Shown here: positions 33,991 through 45,110 of the stretch, one piece after another
Numbering within the stretch: the first letter of the stretch is position 1
Layout: each line of letters starts with the position of its first letter
Source of the DNA: Taxillus chinensis
Taxonomy: Eukaryota > Streptophyta > Magnoliopsida > Santalales > Loranthaceae
Assembly (NCBI GenBank): GCA_023512835.1
Contig: CM042084.1
Location: 53,237,031-53,301,030 of the forward strand
Direction of reading: 5' to 3'
DNA length: 64,000 bases
Notes under the pieces: model-generated
What the model saw: only the letters and a program-made list of their open reading frames with translations
Told to the model about the DNA's origin: nothing
Database searches by the model: none
Program-made: the position numbers and the translations under genes

Positions 33991-35647
33991 ACTTCTCGCA
34001 TAGTTTCTCATTTAAATTTCCACAACGGTATATTCTCTCACAAACCATGCATTGTATGTTTATGAAAGTAGTAGAAAGACCGCATTGCTGATCATACTTA
34101 CCGACTCCACGGTTCCATGTTTCGATGTTAATCTCAACCTCATAATGGGAGGATGCTTGCGTTTCCCGATGAAGTCGTTTAAAGCTAACATAATTACGGT
34201 TTATATGATTTACCTCGGTGGATTCATGATCTTCATATCCATTAATCACCACATGATCAAAGCATGTTCATTTAGATTACTCCATTAACGTGCATAGTTA
34301 AGGAGTGAAATGGGCTAGCTTGGAATGCCTGGTGGATGAATACACAAACGCATTCCCGATGGCCGAAGTATAGTCTTCTAATAAGATGACGGTCTTGAAC
34401 TACAAATTGGAACGGTCAACCGAGAGGATTGCACAATCTACGGGGAGAAAATGCTTTATATTTTTATTCGAGAATACCCCCGTATATGTCTCATGACCTT
34501 TTTCCTTGATCGTCTATCCGAGGGGGAGCTTTTCATTGAGAGGATTAAATGATCTACGGGGAGCAGCAATGAACCCCTAATATGTCTCGGATACTCCCTT
34601 CTCTACGCTATTACTTAGGATCCGCTGGACATCTGTTTTAAATCGGAAAAGTGGCATGTGTGGATGTATGTTCTTCCTTAACCATGCATTTTAATCGATT
34701 AATCATCCGCATTCTTCGACATGTGTTCACCTTTATCATTTCACACTCATGAATCCTAATGAAGCCAAATCATATGATCTTTTAATTAATCTTAGCTATT
34801 TGTTCAGCAAGACGGTTTCGCTATGTCGACCTATATGAACCCGTGTATTGCTATTACATATGCCCTGACTCAGTAATATTGATCAAGTTCACATTGCGTA
34901 CGTCTACTACATTCTTAGCCATGCATGAGTTCTGTTTCTTATTAGTTCGGATTATCTTGTTTTTCACCGATTATCTTCTCTAATCCGTACTAATCCTTGC
35001 CTGTTAAGCTTTTGTATTTTAGTATATTTTTATTTAGCTACGGTTCAGATTTTCTTTTGCAACCATATTGATAAATCCATCCATAGTCTCGGATTTGAAG
35101 TGTTGTGGTACTTCTCTTCTCTTTGACTTATTGACCGCAAAGGAATCTACTCATATTCTCACCAAACTCTGTTTACGTGGACAAGGTCTATTATTCATCC
35201 GGATACTCTTTCACGAATATTATTAACTCCGGATGAGTGTCGGCTCTTTCCTCCGGACCCCGACTTTGTTCAATTGTGACAATCCACGATACTCATATGT
35301 CGCATGCTTTTGAGGAGGAATAATGATGATTCATTAAATGCCTATCTCGGGTTGCACACACACTTCTTGGATGGCAACCGGTTGTCATCGCTACTTGGTC
35401 ATGCGGTCTCCACGACATCGTTTTATTGGAGACGCCTCGATATCCAAGACAAATGACATCGCATGTCGCGCGGGTCCCCACCTCCCTCTCCACATTCCTA
35501 GACCCGCCGACCTTTGCGGACTCGGTCTTATATGTTCCGATCATTCTGCGAAGCACAGTATTGCTCATTTCAAATCCCTAACCCTCTCGTTGCTCCTTCT
35601 ACTGTCAAGACCTCACCTTTCCTCTTTTCCTTCCCATCAAATCTGCC
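33991..35647 (+). other. Spacer between pol and 3' ORF of B
   Basis: 1.65 kb without a supported gene. It has two similar blocks with 'gagaggatt...atctacggggag' near 34422 and 34537, and purine-rich GAGGGGGAGCT near 34509. Purine tracts after pol are known in sireviruses, and one could have been an internal priming site. Confidence 0.5.
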
Positions 35648-38340
35648 ATGGCACCCAGAATCTTTCTTTCCGGCGTTACTCCTGGCCATCTAGTTGATTG
35701 GAATGCTGTTTCGATCCTCCGGATTGGTTTCTCCAGCCTTCGCCCTCTTCTTGAAGCCTCGCACATACTCAACCTGGTCTCCAATCCCATCGATCTTCTT
35801 ATCGATGACATTCTTGAGTATTACCAACGGATTCGCTGCACCAAAGATTCCATAACCTCTTATGTCCGCGGTGAATCCATCGTCATCACTCCGGCTGTTC
35901 TCCGCGCCGCTCTTCACCTTCCTCTTGGTGAACCACAACGTCCGGATGCCGAACGGATGGCGGCTTTATGGGGTGCAGAACAAGGGGAAGGAATACAAGG
36001 TGAAATCCTTCCAAGGGTCGCTATCGATGTATGGCGACTATTCTAAGTCGATGCCTCCGGCTCGCACATCAGCCCTGGACTCGGGCCCGTATGATCTTCT
36101 ACCGGCCATGTACGGCGTCTTTGAAGGTCTTCCAATGGATTGGGGATGTTCTTATTTCGCTTGCTGCTGATCGGTCACAAAACCATTCTATGGGCGCATC
36201 CTCGGCATTGTCTTCCGGATCTTCGTCCGGACCATTTCGCCAAGTTGATGCTGTCTCGTTTCCTGGCTCTTTTATCTTCGTCACCTTACGCCAGGACGGA
36301 AACATGACCGTCGCCGACCCACGGTAGCTCTCCGCGCTTTGCCTGCCTCGGAACAACAAGGCGCTCTGTTGGTGACCCTCCGACGCCAAGCCCCCGAGGT
36401 CGGTTACAGACACCGATCCTCCCGGATTCGGTCGTAGCCGCGCCCTCCCACTCACGAGCCTCCCACCCAAGCGTCCGTGCCGAACCGTCCGAGGTTCGGG
36501 GCCCTCTCGGCGCGGTGCGTCGAGAGCCGTTTCTCGCCCCCTGCGCCGCCGATGTCCCCACCCCTCCACATCCGGCTATAGCCGCCGCGGTTGCACTACC
36601 GCCGCCGCCCCCCCCCCCCCCCCCCCCGATGTCCCGGCCGCTTCTCCTGAAGCCCCCTTGCCTCCTCTACCTAACCCCGAGATTACCTTGACCATCTCTC
36701 GCCGTCACCTTAACGGACCTCGGCTCCGTTTCACCTAGCCCACACCTCTTCCATTCCTGACACCGATCTCCGGGTATTTTACACCCGCAATACCCAATCC
36801 CCGGAGACTATGATCATCCGGAACCTGGACCACGGCTTTCTTACCGGGCCGCCATTCCCGATGTGTCGTTCCCTACACCCTCCGGCCCGGTCCCCTGCTA
36901 CCCGAAGTCCCTCTACCGCTAAGGCTGGGCCCTCTTCCCTGCCGCCGCGATTCCCGTAGTTGACTTGTCTGGTCAAGCGGGTCTCTTGCTCCGGATGCCT
37001 CCAACGCTCCGGATGCCTCCGAAGCTCCGGATGCCTCGATGCTCCGGATGCCGCTGCTTCTTCTTCTTTACTCCTGCGGACTCCTTGCCCACCGCACTCC
37101 TGCTCCTGTTCTGCGGGGAGTCCTCCAAAGCTCCAGAGTTAGCACTTGGCGTGCCTCTTTTGGCACGGTCCACTCGATGCTGTCTTTCCGCTCGGTGGAC
37201 CGCCATGCTCACGCTAAGCGTCCAAATCTCGCCATGCCGCCAAAGTCGATGCCCTCGGCGCCCAACCCTCTGGCCCTCACCGACTCCTCTACTTCCATTG
37301 AGCGAAAATGGATCTTGTTGCCACCTCCGTTCATTCACCGTCTACTTCCTTCGCGGATCCGGCGCATACGATGGCTCGTCCTCCCGTTGCTTCCCGACGA
37401 TCCGCCAAACCGGGGAGAAAGTGTCATCCGATCCGTCTACTCCTTCGCCCCACAACCATCTTCCCGGACCGAGAAGCGGCCCGCCACTTCGGTGCTTCGG
37501 GGAGTTCAAATTCCCAAACGAAGCCGCTTCTCTCAACCAAGCTCCTCTATGCACCTCGAGCTCCTCCTCCATCCTCCTCATCCGCACCTGATACCTTCCT
37601 CCCATCCTATGCGGAGTTTGACCCGTCCGATGCGGATGGAAACTTGCGCAAGGCAATGAAAGCCTATCTTTGCGTCTTCTGCCGAGAGAAGATGTCTTTA
37701 CGAAATGTATCCTTTCTCTCCGGCCGACATTGGACTCTTTGTTCGGAGAAAGGACTCTTTACTAGAAGACATTGACAACTTCTCGAGGGTCTGCTAAAAT
37801 GGAGATGAGGCCGTTTCCATCTCTTTACGAAGACGGGCACTTGTTTGAAGTTCGCCATGTTGGAATGAGGGCTATCTTCCCAAGTGTGGAGTTAATTCGG
37901 ACTTACATCGACGGAATCGTCGAAGACAACAAGCCATGGAAAACTCTTTCAACCATCCTCATTCCATACCGGATCATGTCGCCACACTTCATGATGGCCC
38001 GTCTTCATGATTCGGTCCAAGCGATGATTCTCATTGATTCTCATCGGATTGTGGAGCACTTCGTTAGGAAGAATCAATGGGAACCTCTCGTGTCTCGGAC
38101 TAACAGGCCGTGAAGAAAGCCGGACTATATGAAGAGTTGGGTATCACACCCCCGCGCTCTCTGCGAGAAACTCAAGGCGACATTCCGGGGCAAGAAGCAA
38201 GTGCCACAACAACGGATGGAGATACTGGGGCCTTTGTTTGTCATTTCATCAAATCGTTTTGCTTAGTGGACAAACATTGGAGCCAACACACCACCTTTAC
38301 GATCGCGACAATGGAGCTAAGAGAGAAGGCACAACTATGA
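35648..38340 (+). pseudogene. Extra 3' ORF of element B (env-like position, function unknown)
   Basis: It begins MAPRIFLSGVTPGHLVDW and is open for about 130 codons, including DDILEYYQRIRCTKDSITSY and ITPAVLRAALHLPLGE. This resembles plant transposon-associated domains where a 'VTP-VLR-LP-GE' core is common; I do not see an envelope signature. The middle (36300-37300) is Pro/Ser/Arg-rich, with a run of 20 or more C near 36608 and four repeats of CCGGATGCCTC near 36997-37050. The last piece (37772-38113) reads MEMRPFPSLYEDGHLFEV and PWKTLSTILIPYRIM. SIRE-type elements carry an env-like ORF here, so position supports the label, but no membrane segment is evident. Many frame changes. Confidence 0.5.
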
Positions 38341-38500
38341 TCTTAAGTATAGTAAGCCTTATGTACCTTAGTGAAAAATCTGTATTAAGGCTGATTTGTA
38401 TTTAGTTGCTGATCAATGAAATTGGTTGTGGTGTATATTACGTATGATATTCGTTTGATCGCTTACCGGATCGATTACAAAGGGTTTAGCATATCCATAA

Positions 38501-39767
38501 TTGGGGGAGATTGTTGGATCAAACCCGAATTTGGATAATGCCGTTAAAGCCTTATGTAATTTGATTCGAGATCCTTTGTGTTTATTTGATCATTGCGAAG
38601 GTATGTCACTAATCCAAAGATGCACTCGTGAGAGCAAAGCTAAGGACAGGATACATAATCCTGATCCGGACAAGAGTTAGTGTCGTCAAACACTTGGTAA
38701 ATAACCAAGTAACAATAAGTGCGGAGTAAGGAAAATAAATGCGGAGTAAGGATAAGTGCGGAGTAAGGAAAATAAGTGCGGAGTAAGGAAAATAGATGCG
38801 GAGTAAGGAATCCGGACTTATTACTCGCCCGGAGTAAGGAACTTACATACGGAGTAAGGAATTTACATACGGAGTAAGGAACTTACACACGGAGTAAGGA
38901 ACTTACATAGGAGTAAGGAACTTACACACGGAGTAAGGAACTTACACACGGAGTAAGGAACTTACATACGGAGTAAGGAACTTACATACGGAGTAAGGAA
39001 CTTACATGCGGAGTAAGGAACTTACATACGGAGTAAGGAACTTACATGCGGAGTAAGGAAGCGCGACAGGACTAAGGATTCCAGATCTTGAATAGATACG
39101 GAGTAAGCAACCACCGACACGGAGTAAGGTTCCGAGCTTCATTAACTACGAATAAGGAAAATTACACCGGACCAAGAAGACACTGCTCCAATGAAACCGC
39201 ATTTAAAGTTATCGCTCGTCTTGTCCCGATGTAAGAAGAATGCATTTAGATCAAGAAGAATCTTACACGTGGATCATCCGGATATGTGGACACAACCTTA
39301 ATTGTATCTGGAACTCACAAAGACACTTATACTCTTCAAATCCAAGATCTTGAGCTCCACAATCCAGCGGCGGTCAAGGCGGGCAGATTACGAGGGATAG
39401 TTAGTGCGGAACGCATTCCGGAACTTCAAGTTCCAAGGTTGTCTCCTAGGAATGTTTTGTATAAATATTCATACTTTATACTTCTTGTAAAATGAGCTAA
39501 ATAAGAGAGCGGAGCGAAGAAGTGCAAAAATGAAAAGGCACTTGGCTAGTGTGTGAATTCAAAGTTGTAAACAGTGTAAGAGAGTGTTTGCTTCTATTTT
39601 GTTGTAATCACTTTGTGATAATAAAACAAAATACTTCCACTATCTGGTTATCTTCCGCAGTGATATTATCACTTAAACTAGATAAGTCTTTGGGTCTTGA
39701 GAGAAAAGAAAGAGTTCGAATAAGAGCCTATTCACCCCCCCCCCCTTTAGGCTCCAAGGGACCATCA
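38501..39767 (+). repeat. Polypurine tract and 3' LTR of element B
   Basis: TTGGGGGAGAT (38501-38511) precedes TGTTGGATCAAACCC. The LTR (38512-39767) copies the left LTR over its whole length. Differences are mostly one-base gains and losses at C/G positions: ggacggata vs ggacaggata, catacgg vs catagg, tctcgg vs tctgg. It ends ggaccatca followed by the TSD TTACC. TATA is at 39460. Confidence 0.9.
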
Positions 39768-39812
39768 TTACCTTTTTTAGAGGTATTGGACTTACGAATC
39801 TCATTGCCAACA
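39768..39812 (-). pseudogene. gag: 45 bp of E's gag between elements B and C
   Basis: TTACC (B's TSD) plus 35 bp plus CAACA (C's TSD). On the minus strand it is open, reads MRFVSPIPLKK, aligns with A's LVLPTPLGEI, and is in phase with the gag pieces beyond B and beyond C. It proves that both insertions hit one gag. Confidence 0.8.
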
Positions 39813-39967
39813 TGTAATGACCAGTGTTTTGGGATGTGGAGTTAGTCACAGTTTTGCCTTTTGGGGTGGCAATTGTTGGGCTTTAAGGAGTTTTATTGCC
39901 ATACACATTGGCTTAAATTGTGGGTATTTTGTCCTGTATGGATGCGGAAAGGTTGCGGCATGTTCCC

Positions 39968-40072
39968 TTTATCAAAACTACGTCCTTTTGATGGTGGGAT
40001 TTCATTTATCAAAACTACATCGTTTTAATGTTGGGTTTCACTTATCAAAACTATGTCGTTTTGATAAGTGAG
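39968..40072 (+). promoter_or_regulatory. Palindromic ACGT-core repeats upstream of TATA, C's left LTR
   Basis: Three units of about 40 bp, each around TTATCAAAAC - TACGTC - GTTTTGAT (arms pair perfectly in the best unit). The right LTR has four units (about 47070-47212) and F2 two (60825-60890). Many bZIP factors bind ACGT cores, so an enhancer role is plausible. Confidence 0.55.
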
Positions 40073-40077
40073 GTGTC

Positions 40078-40086
40078 TTTATAAGG
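40078..40086 (+). promoter_or_regulatory. TATA box of C's LTR
   Basis: TTTATAAGG directly follows the palindromes. It is at 47217-47225 in the right LTR, and on the minus strand at 60814-60806 in F2, where it reads TATATAAGG. Confidence 0.6.
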
Positions 40087-40145
40087 AGGTGGAGGTCTCT
40101 TTGTTTTAGGTTTAGGGTTTCTTTCCGCCAGCCGCCGTAGCCGTC

Positions 40146-40147
<2 letters not shown>

Positions 40148-40211
<64 letters not shown>
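40148..40211 (+). repeat. (GA)n microsatellite in C's left LTR
   Basis: About 32 GA units. The right LTR has only about 13 (47275-47301), so the two LTRs diverged strongly at this locus. Confidence 0.95.
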
Positions 40212-40214
<3 letters not shown>

Positions 40215-40589
40215 CTAATCATTGCTGTTGTGGTGATTCGCGTGGGTGGATGGAGTCTAGCATGGGAGCAAGAGCAAGGAGGAACCTTTTGAGATAGGGG
40301 TTCTGTCTCTTCTAGTACCCATTCCGGGGTTAGGCCCTGTGGTAAATGATTTTGTAGTGTATTGTCGTTGTTATATTATATATATGTAAATCCATATAGG
40401 TGTGATCTCTTATATGGATGTTGGCCTTCAATGGCATAATTTGTTTGGTGTGAACTCTTGGGATTCGTTGCGTGGCAGTGGGTCTTAGAGGCCATTGGGA
40501 ATGTCTGTGTTGTTCGTTAGGCTTCGTTCCGCTGTAGGTTCACGTGGGGAAACCTTGAGGTTTCCAGGGGGGGAATATATTTGATTTTA

Positions 40590-40880
40590 TGCCTGTGTGG
40601 CTGAGACGTATGTTATGTGTTTGATTTTATGCCTGTGTGGCTGAGATGCATGCTATGTGTTTGATTTTATGCCTGTGTGGTTGAGATGCATGTTATGTGT
40701 TTGATTGTATGCCTGTGTGGCTGATTGTGGAACCTGTGTGGCAGATTGTGGATCCTGTGTGTTTGATTGTATGACTGTGTGGCTGGTTGTGAGCCTGTGT
40801 GGCTGGTTATGAGCCTGTGTGGCTGATTGTGGGCTTGTGTGGATGTGGACGTGGGCTTGTGTGGCCGTGGAGCCTGTGTG
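40590..40880 (+). repeat. 'Gcctgtgtggctg' minisatellite, C's left LTR
   Basis: Long units of about 45 bp (tgtttgattttatgcctgtg...) first, then short units of about 17-20 bp. Copies lie at about 47670-48060 in the right LTR and, inverted, at 59300-59410 (F1) and 60025-60310 (F2). His/Gln-rich antisense readings of it are artefacts. Confidence 0.9.
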
Positions 40881-41391
40881 GCTATGGAAATAGTGGTGTT
40901 TGCCCTTGTGGTTTGTATGCTGTCATATTTATTTAGGTTGAATAAAACCTGTTCATACTTGTATCACAACACTACCCCAGTACACATTGACATGTAGGTG
41001 CTAGGAGCATGGGATGGGTTGGGGAGACATGATCCCTACTGAGCTGTGGTTGCTCACCCCTCCTATTGTGTTTCTTTTCTTTTTAGGGATCTACAGGCGT
41101 TAGGTGGGAATACCAAAGTGGAAGACAGCTTTGCCATGTTGTTTTGTTTAAATGTTATTTGGTGTTATGTTTTGCAATCCCAGTGGAAAATAATGTAACC
41201 CAGTGGGGAAGAATTGTAAACATTTAATTGTAGTTTGAAATTATTAATAATATGATTTTGTTTTTGTGCAAATTTATTGTGGTTGTGTGTTAAGTCTTAT
41301 GTGGAATTAATTCCAACCCCTTGCCCACCGGGTGGGTAAAGGGGAGTCACGAACCGGTTTCCTCGGGTTGGAAATCCGGGGCGTGACAATA

Positions 41392-41403
41392 TGGTATCAG
41401 AGC
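41392..41403 (+). other. Primer-binding site of C (initiator tRNA-Met)
   Basis: TGGTATCAGAGC three bases after the LTR end: the standard plant initiator-Met primer site. Confidence 0.9.
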
Positions 41404-41853
41404 ATGGTCTAGTTGGCCTAGGGTAGTGGGCGGATTTGGTTATCTTGAGTCCTTTGGAGGAGCCTGGAGGGATGTGCCTGATCAACGCGGTCCTCTTTGA
41501 GCTTCTAAGGTGTACTTGGGGTAGCCCAGTCCTGTGGTAGGAATTGTATGCATTGGCATTAGGGCACTAGTTGCATTTGTTGTCTATGTGTGATTGTGTG
41601 GATAACTGAGATAAAGCATGTGATAGGAAAATGTGAGGAACGTGATTTAATCTGTGCAACTCTGATTTTGTGATAACTTGAGTTGTGTGCTTGTGGAAAT
41701 GCTACTTGTGCAATGTGACTTAATGAGAACTAAAATGTGTGTAAAGTGTGTAAAGCTATGTGATAATTGAATTGATAAATGGGGTAGAGGAAGGAAGACT
41801 CGATAGATTCGAATTTGTTTTGACGTTTGTATTCCTTACTTTGTGTAGTAAGA
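41404..41853 (+). other. 5' leader of element C
   Basis: 450 bp between the primer site and the gag start. T/G-rich with no gene or clear structure that I can support. Confidence 0.6.
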
Positions 41854-43130
41854 ATGCCACCGAGGAGAGTGACGCGTGCGTCTGGGGCAGTGGCTGATGA
41901 GTCATCTACCCATGAGGGACTAGGTGCGGGGCAGCCCGATGGAGGACATGCGCTGTTGTTGGCATAGCTACAAGAGGGCATCCGACAGGAAGTTCAAGAG
42001 CTGAGGGAGGGTATCCGGCAAGAGGTTCGGGAGGAGGTGTGCCGTGAGATGGCAGCATAGCAGGCACCACCACCACCACCACCAGTGGGGGAGTTACCTC
42101 GTGAGCGTGAGAGTTCGCTGGGTGGCGTACCCATTCACCGTGTAGAGGATGACGTTGTGACGAGGTTCCAAAAGGAACAACTGCCGAGATTCAAGGGAGA
42201 GGTAAACCTAGTGGTAGCTGAGCATTGGTAGAGAATAAGGTGAGGCTGGCCATTCGGCAGTTGGAGGGGAATGCTTTGGAGTGGTGGCAAAGTGTCGCGG
42301 GTAGCCGTGAAGTGCAGTTTATGTTGTGGAACGAGTTCCTGCAACTCTTCCACGATGAGTTCTTCCCCGAGACTCTGGCAAGGGAGGAATTCGACAGCTT
42401 GAGGCAGGGGTCGAAGACAGTGCCCGAGTATGAGCGGGAGTTTCGGAGCTTGAGTAGATTTGCTCTTGAGGCTGTGGCAAGGGAGGACCTGAAGGCCCAC
42501 AAGTTCACCTTGGGTCTCAGGCCAGCCCTTAGGCAGAGGGTAGCAATATTGCATTTGAGGACGTATGCTGAGGTTGTTAAGACAACCCGTATAGCTAAGA
42601 GGGAGCTTGATGATGGGAGGCAGGCCCATCAGGGTCGACAGTTACAGGGTGGGTCTGATTATGATACAAGGCCCAAGAGACCCAAGATAGAGGAGGGAGG
42701 TAGCAGTTCCTTCCGCAACAGGGGTCAACCCTCAATGAATCCAGGGAGGTTCACCTTTGGTGGCAGCAGGCAGGGAGGTTTAGTAGGGGGTCTCCCAAAC
42801 TGTTGTTATTGCTATAGGGAGCAAGGCCATGTCAAGAGGGAGTGTCCCAAGAAGGATTGGCACTGCAAGAGCTGTAGACGAGAAGGTCATTTGAGCCGAG
42901 TTTGCATGAGCAACAACAAGGGAGCAGGAGGCATGATATCCAGCATGAGGAGTGATGCCAGTTTTCGTGCACCAGCGGAGAGACCAGCTTGTCAGTGGCA
43001 GGCTAGTCAGGCAGGATCTAGTCAGACCCGACCTCAGGGGAGGCCGGAGTGGCAGCAGACTAAAGCTGGAGGCAGCCATGGCGGGAACCGTCTAGTAGGT
43101 GAGCCGACTAGTGGCACGGGCCAAGGGAGG
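41854..43130 (+). pseudogene. gag: gag of element C
   Basis: ATG 41854 starts MPPRRVTRASGAV. TAG 41965 and TAG 42058 interrupt, and a one-base shift lies near 42216. From 42225 the frame is open: [39 protein letters not shown] (capsid), [16 protein letters not shown], then a Gly/Arg-rich part and two zinc knuckles. The first, at [15 protein letters not shown], has Tyr where the second Cys should be; the second, [14 protein letters not shown], is complete. Confidence 0.88.
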
Positions 43131-43640
43131 GTGTTTGTGCTGAATGCGACACCCCAAGAGGAGGCTAAGCTACCACCTCCACCGGCGGAGGGTGGGGCAG
43201 GACCTTCAATGGTTAGAGGTACCCTTTTGATCTCTCGTACGCTTGCTTCTGTTCTTTTCGATATGGGTGCATCACGTTCATTTGTTGCTGAGCTTGTAAT
43301 TGATGGCTTGGGATTAGTATGTGTTAAGGCAGAGAGACCCCTAGTTGTGGAGTCTCCGGTGGGAGGTGTGATTGAGGTGCGGCGTGTGTGCCGTGACTGT
43401 GTCTTAACCATAGGAGATGTGGAGCTTAGCTTCAATTTATATGTGATGCCATTGAGGACGTTTGACCTGATCTTGGGTATGGATTGGCTTATGGCTTTCC
43501 AGGCCAAGATAGATTGCTATCGGTGCCGTGTATCATTCGTGTCACCTGCAGGGGTTTCTTACACATTGCAGGGGGAGTGGGATTGTGAAGCGAGTCGGGC
43601 TGGACTAGTGTTGGACCAGTGGGGTGCCATTACCCACAGA
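43131..43640 (+). pseudogene. Protease of element C
   Basis: [16 protein letters not shown] starts the region. The active site reads [13 protein letters not shown], where chromoviruses normally have DSGA or DTGA; Met here should inactivate the enzyme. [19 protein letters not shown] ends the domain. It is in frame with gag and RT. Confidence 0.88.
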
Positions 43641-45110
43641 TTGGCAGCCCTAACTTTTGCTGAGGAGGGAAAGATGGGAAAAAGGGTGTGGCCAACAGTT
43701 GTTGACCAATTTCAGAATGTCTTTCCTGAAGAGTTGAGGAGTTTACCACCTAAGAGGAGCGTGGAGTTCACTATTGAGTTGGTACTGGGGACGGGTCCAA
43801 TCTCCCAAGTGGCTTATCATATGGGACCAGCTGAGTTGAGGGAGCTTCAGAGGCAGATAGAGGAGTTGGTGAACCAGGGGTATATCAGGCCGAGTACCTC
43901 ACCCTGGGGTGCTTCGGTGCTCTTTGCAAGGAAGGCAGATGGTACACTTCGTCTTTGCATTGACTATAGGAAGCTGAATTTGGTGACTGTGAAGAACAAG
44001 TATCCATTGCCTCGGATAGATGACTTGTTTGACCAGTTGAGTGGGGCCCAGTGGTGTTCCATGATAGATCTGCGATCGGGGTACCACCAGTTGAGGGTTA
44101 GGGATGAGGACATCCCTAAGACTGCTTTTCGGTGCAGGTATGGGCACTATGAATGGGTGGTGATGCCTTTTGGGCTCACTAATGCACCAGCCATGTTCAT
44201 GCATCTTATGAACCAAGTTTTTGCTCCATACTTGGATTCTTTTGTAGTTGTGTTCATTGACGATATTTTGGTGTATTCCAAGATGGAGAGGGAGCATGTT
44301 GAGCATTTGGCAATAATGTTGCAAACCTTGAGGGACTAGCAGTTGTTTGCTAAGTTTAGCAAATGTGAGTTTTGGATGTAGGAGGTTCATTTTCTTGGCC
44401 ATGTCGTGTCAGCTGAGGGGGTTAGAGTAGACCCAGCTAAGATTGAGGCTGTATCATCGTGGAAGAGGCCAACTAATGTCTTCGAGATTCGTAGTTTCCT
44501 TGGCTTGGCGGGGTATTATCGTTGTTTTGTAGAGGGGTTCTCTCATTTGGCGGCTCCTATGACGGCGTTGACCAGGAAGGGAGTGAAGTTTGAGTGGACT
44601 GACAAGTGTCAGTAGGCGTTTGAGACTCTCAAGACCCGTTTGACCACTACACCTATGTTGAGGTTACCTAGGGAGGACGTCCCATATGAGGTGTATTATG
44701 ATGCATCCAGGATTGGTTTGGGGTGTGTGCTTATGCAGGAGCATAGTGTAGTAGCTTATGGGTCGAGACAGTTGAAACCACATGAGCAGAATTACCCTAC
44801 TCATGATCTTGAGTTGGCTGCTGTCATCTTTTCTTTGAAGAGTTGGCAGCATTATCTCTTGGGGGAAAAGTTTGTGGTGTTCTCCGACCACAAGAACCTT
44901 CAGTATATTTTTACTCAGAAGGACTTGAATTTGAGGCAGAGGAGATGGGAGGAGTATTTGCAGACCTTTGACTTTACTCTTGCCTATACCCCGGGCAAGG
45001 GCAATATTGTGGCTGACGCATTGAGCAGGAAAGGAAAGGCTGAGGTGGCAGTGCGAGTGGAAGCTGATGGAGCAGTTGGCGATGTTGCAGTTATAGCCTA
45101 TTGCTCGTGA
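43641..45110 (+). pseudogene. Reverse transcriptase and RNase H of element C
   Basis: [74 protein letters not shown] and [12 protein letters not shown] with the Asp pair of FIDD. TAG codons follow at 44337, 44379 and 44613; the last two clearly stand where Gln is expected. RNase [15 protein letters not shown] (Asp), [10 protein letters not shown] (Glu), [10 protein letters not shown] (Asp) and the closing Asp in VADALSRK. The frame is otherwise intact to 45107. Confidence 0.92.

Larger units (their letters stand above)
27085..39767 (+). mobile_element. Element B: Ty1/copia retrotransposon, Sirevirus-like, with a 3' ORF
   Basis: 12.7 kb flanked by a perfect 5 bp TSD, TTACC (27080-27084 and 39768-39772). 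The LTRs are 27085-28344 and 38512-39767. Domain order is gag, protease, integrase, RT, RNase H, so Ty1/copia. Several features fit Sirevirus/SIRE: the long gag with an acidic-basic C-terminus, the RT and RNase H signatures, and a large extra ORF after pol. The body is CG-rich, unlike A, C and E, and the LTRs show very few substitutions, so it looks like the youngest insertion. Coding frames are broken by many one-base indels. Confidence 0.9.
39813..41388 (+). repeat. 5' LTR of element C
   Basis: TGTAATGACC to GGCGTGACA, 1576 bp. From left to right: U3 with three ACGT-core palindromes ending near 40072, TATA at 40080, a GA microsatellite (40148-40211), and a minisatellite of 'gcctgtgtggctg' units (about 40590-40880). 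The right copy is 1643 bp, differing mainly by transitions and unit numbers. Confidence 0.92.

Noticed and set aside
36099..37656. Several overlapping open frames on both strands in the GC-rich part of B
   Set aside because: High GC makes stops rare in all frames; only the frame pieces continuous with the 3' ORF were kept.
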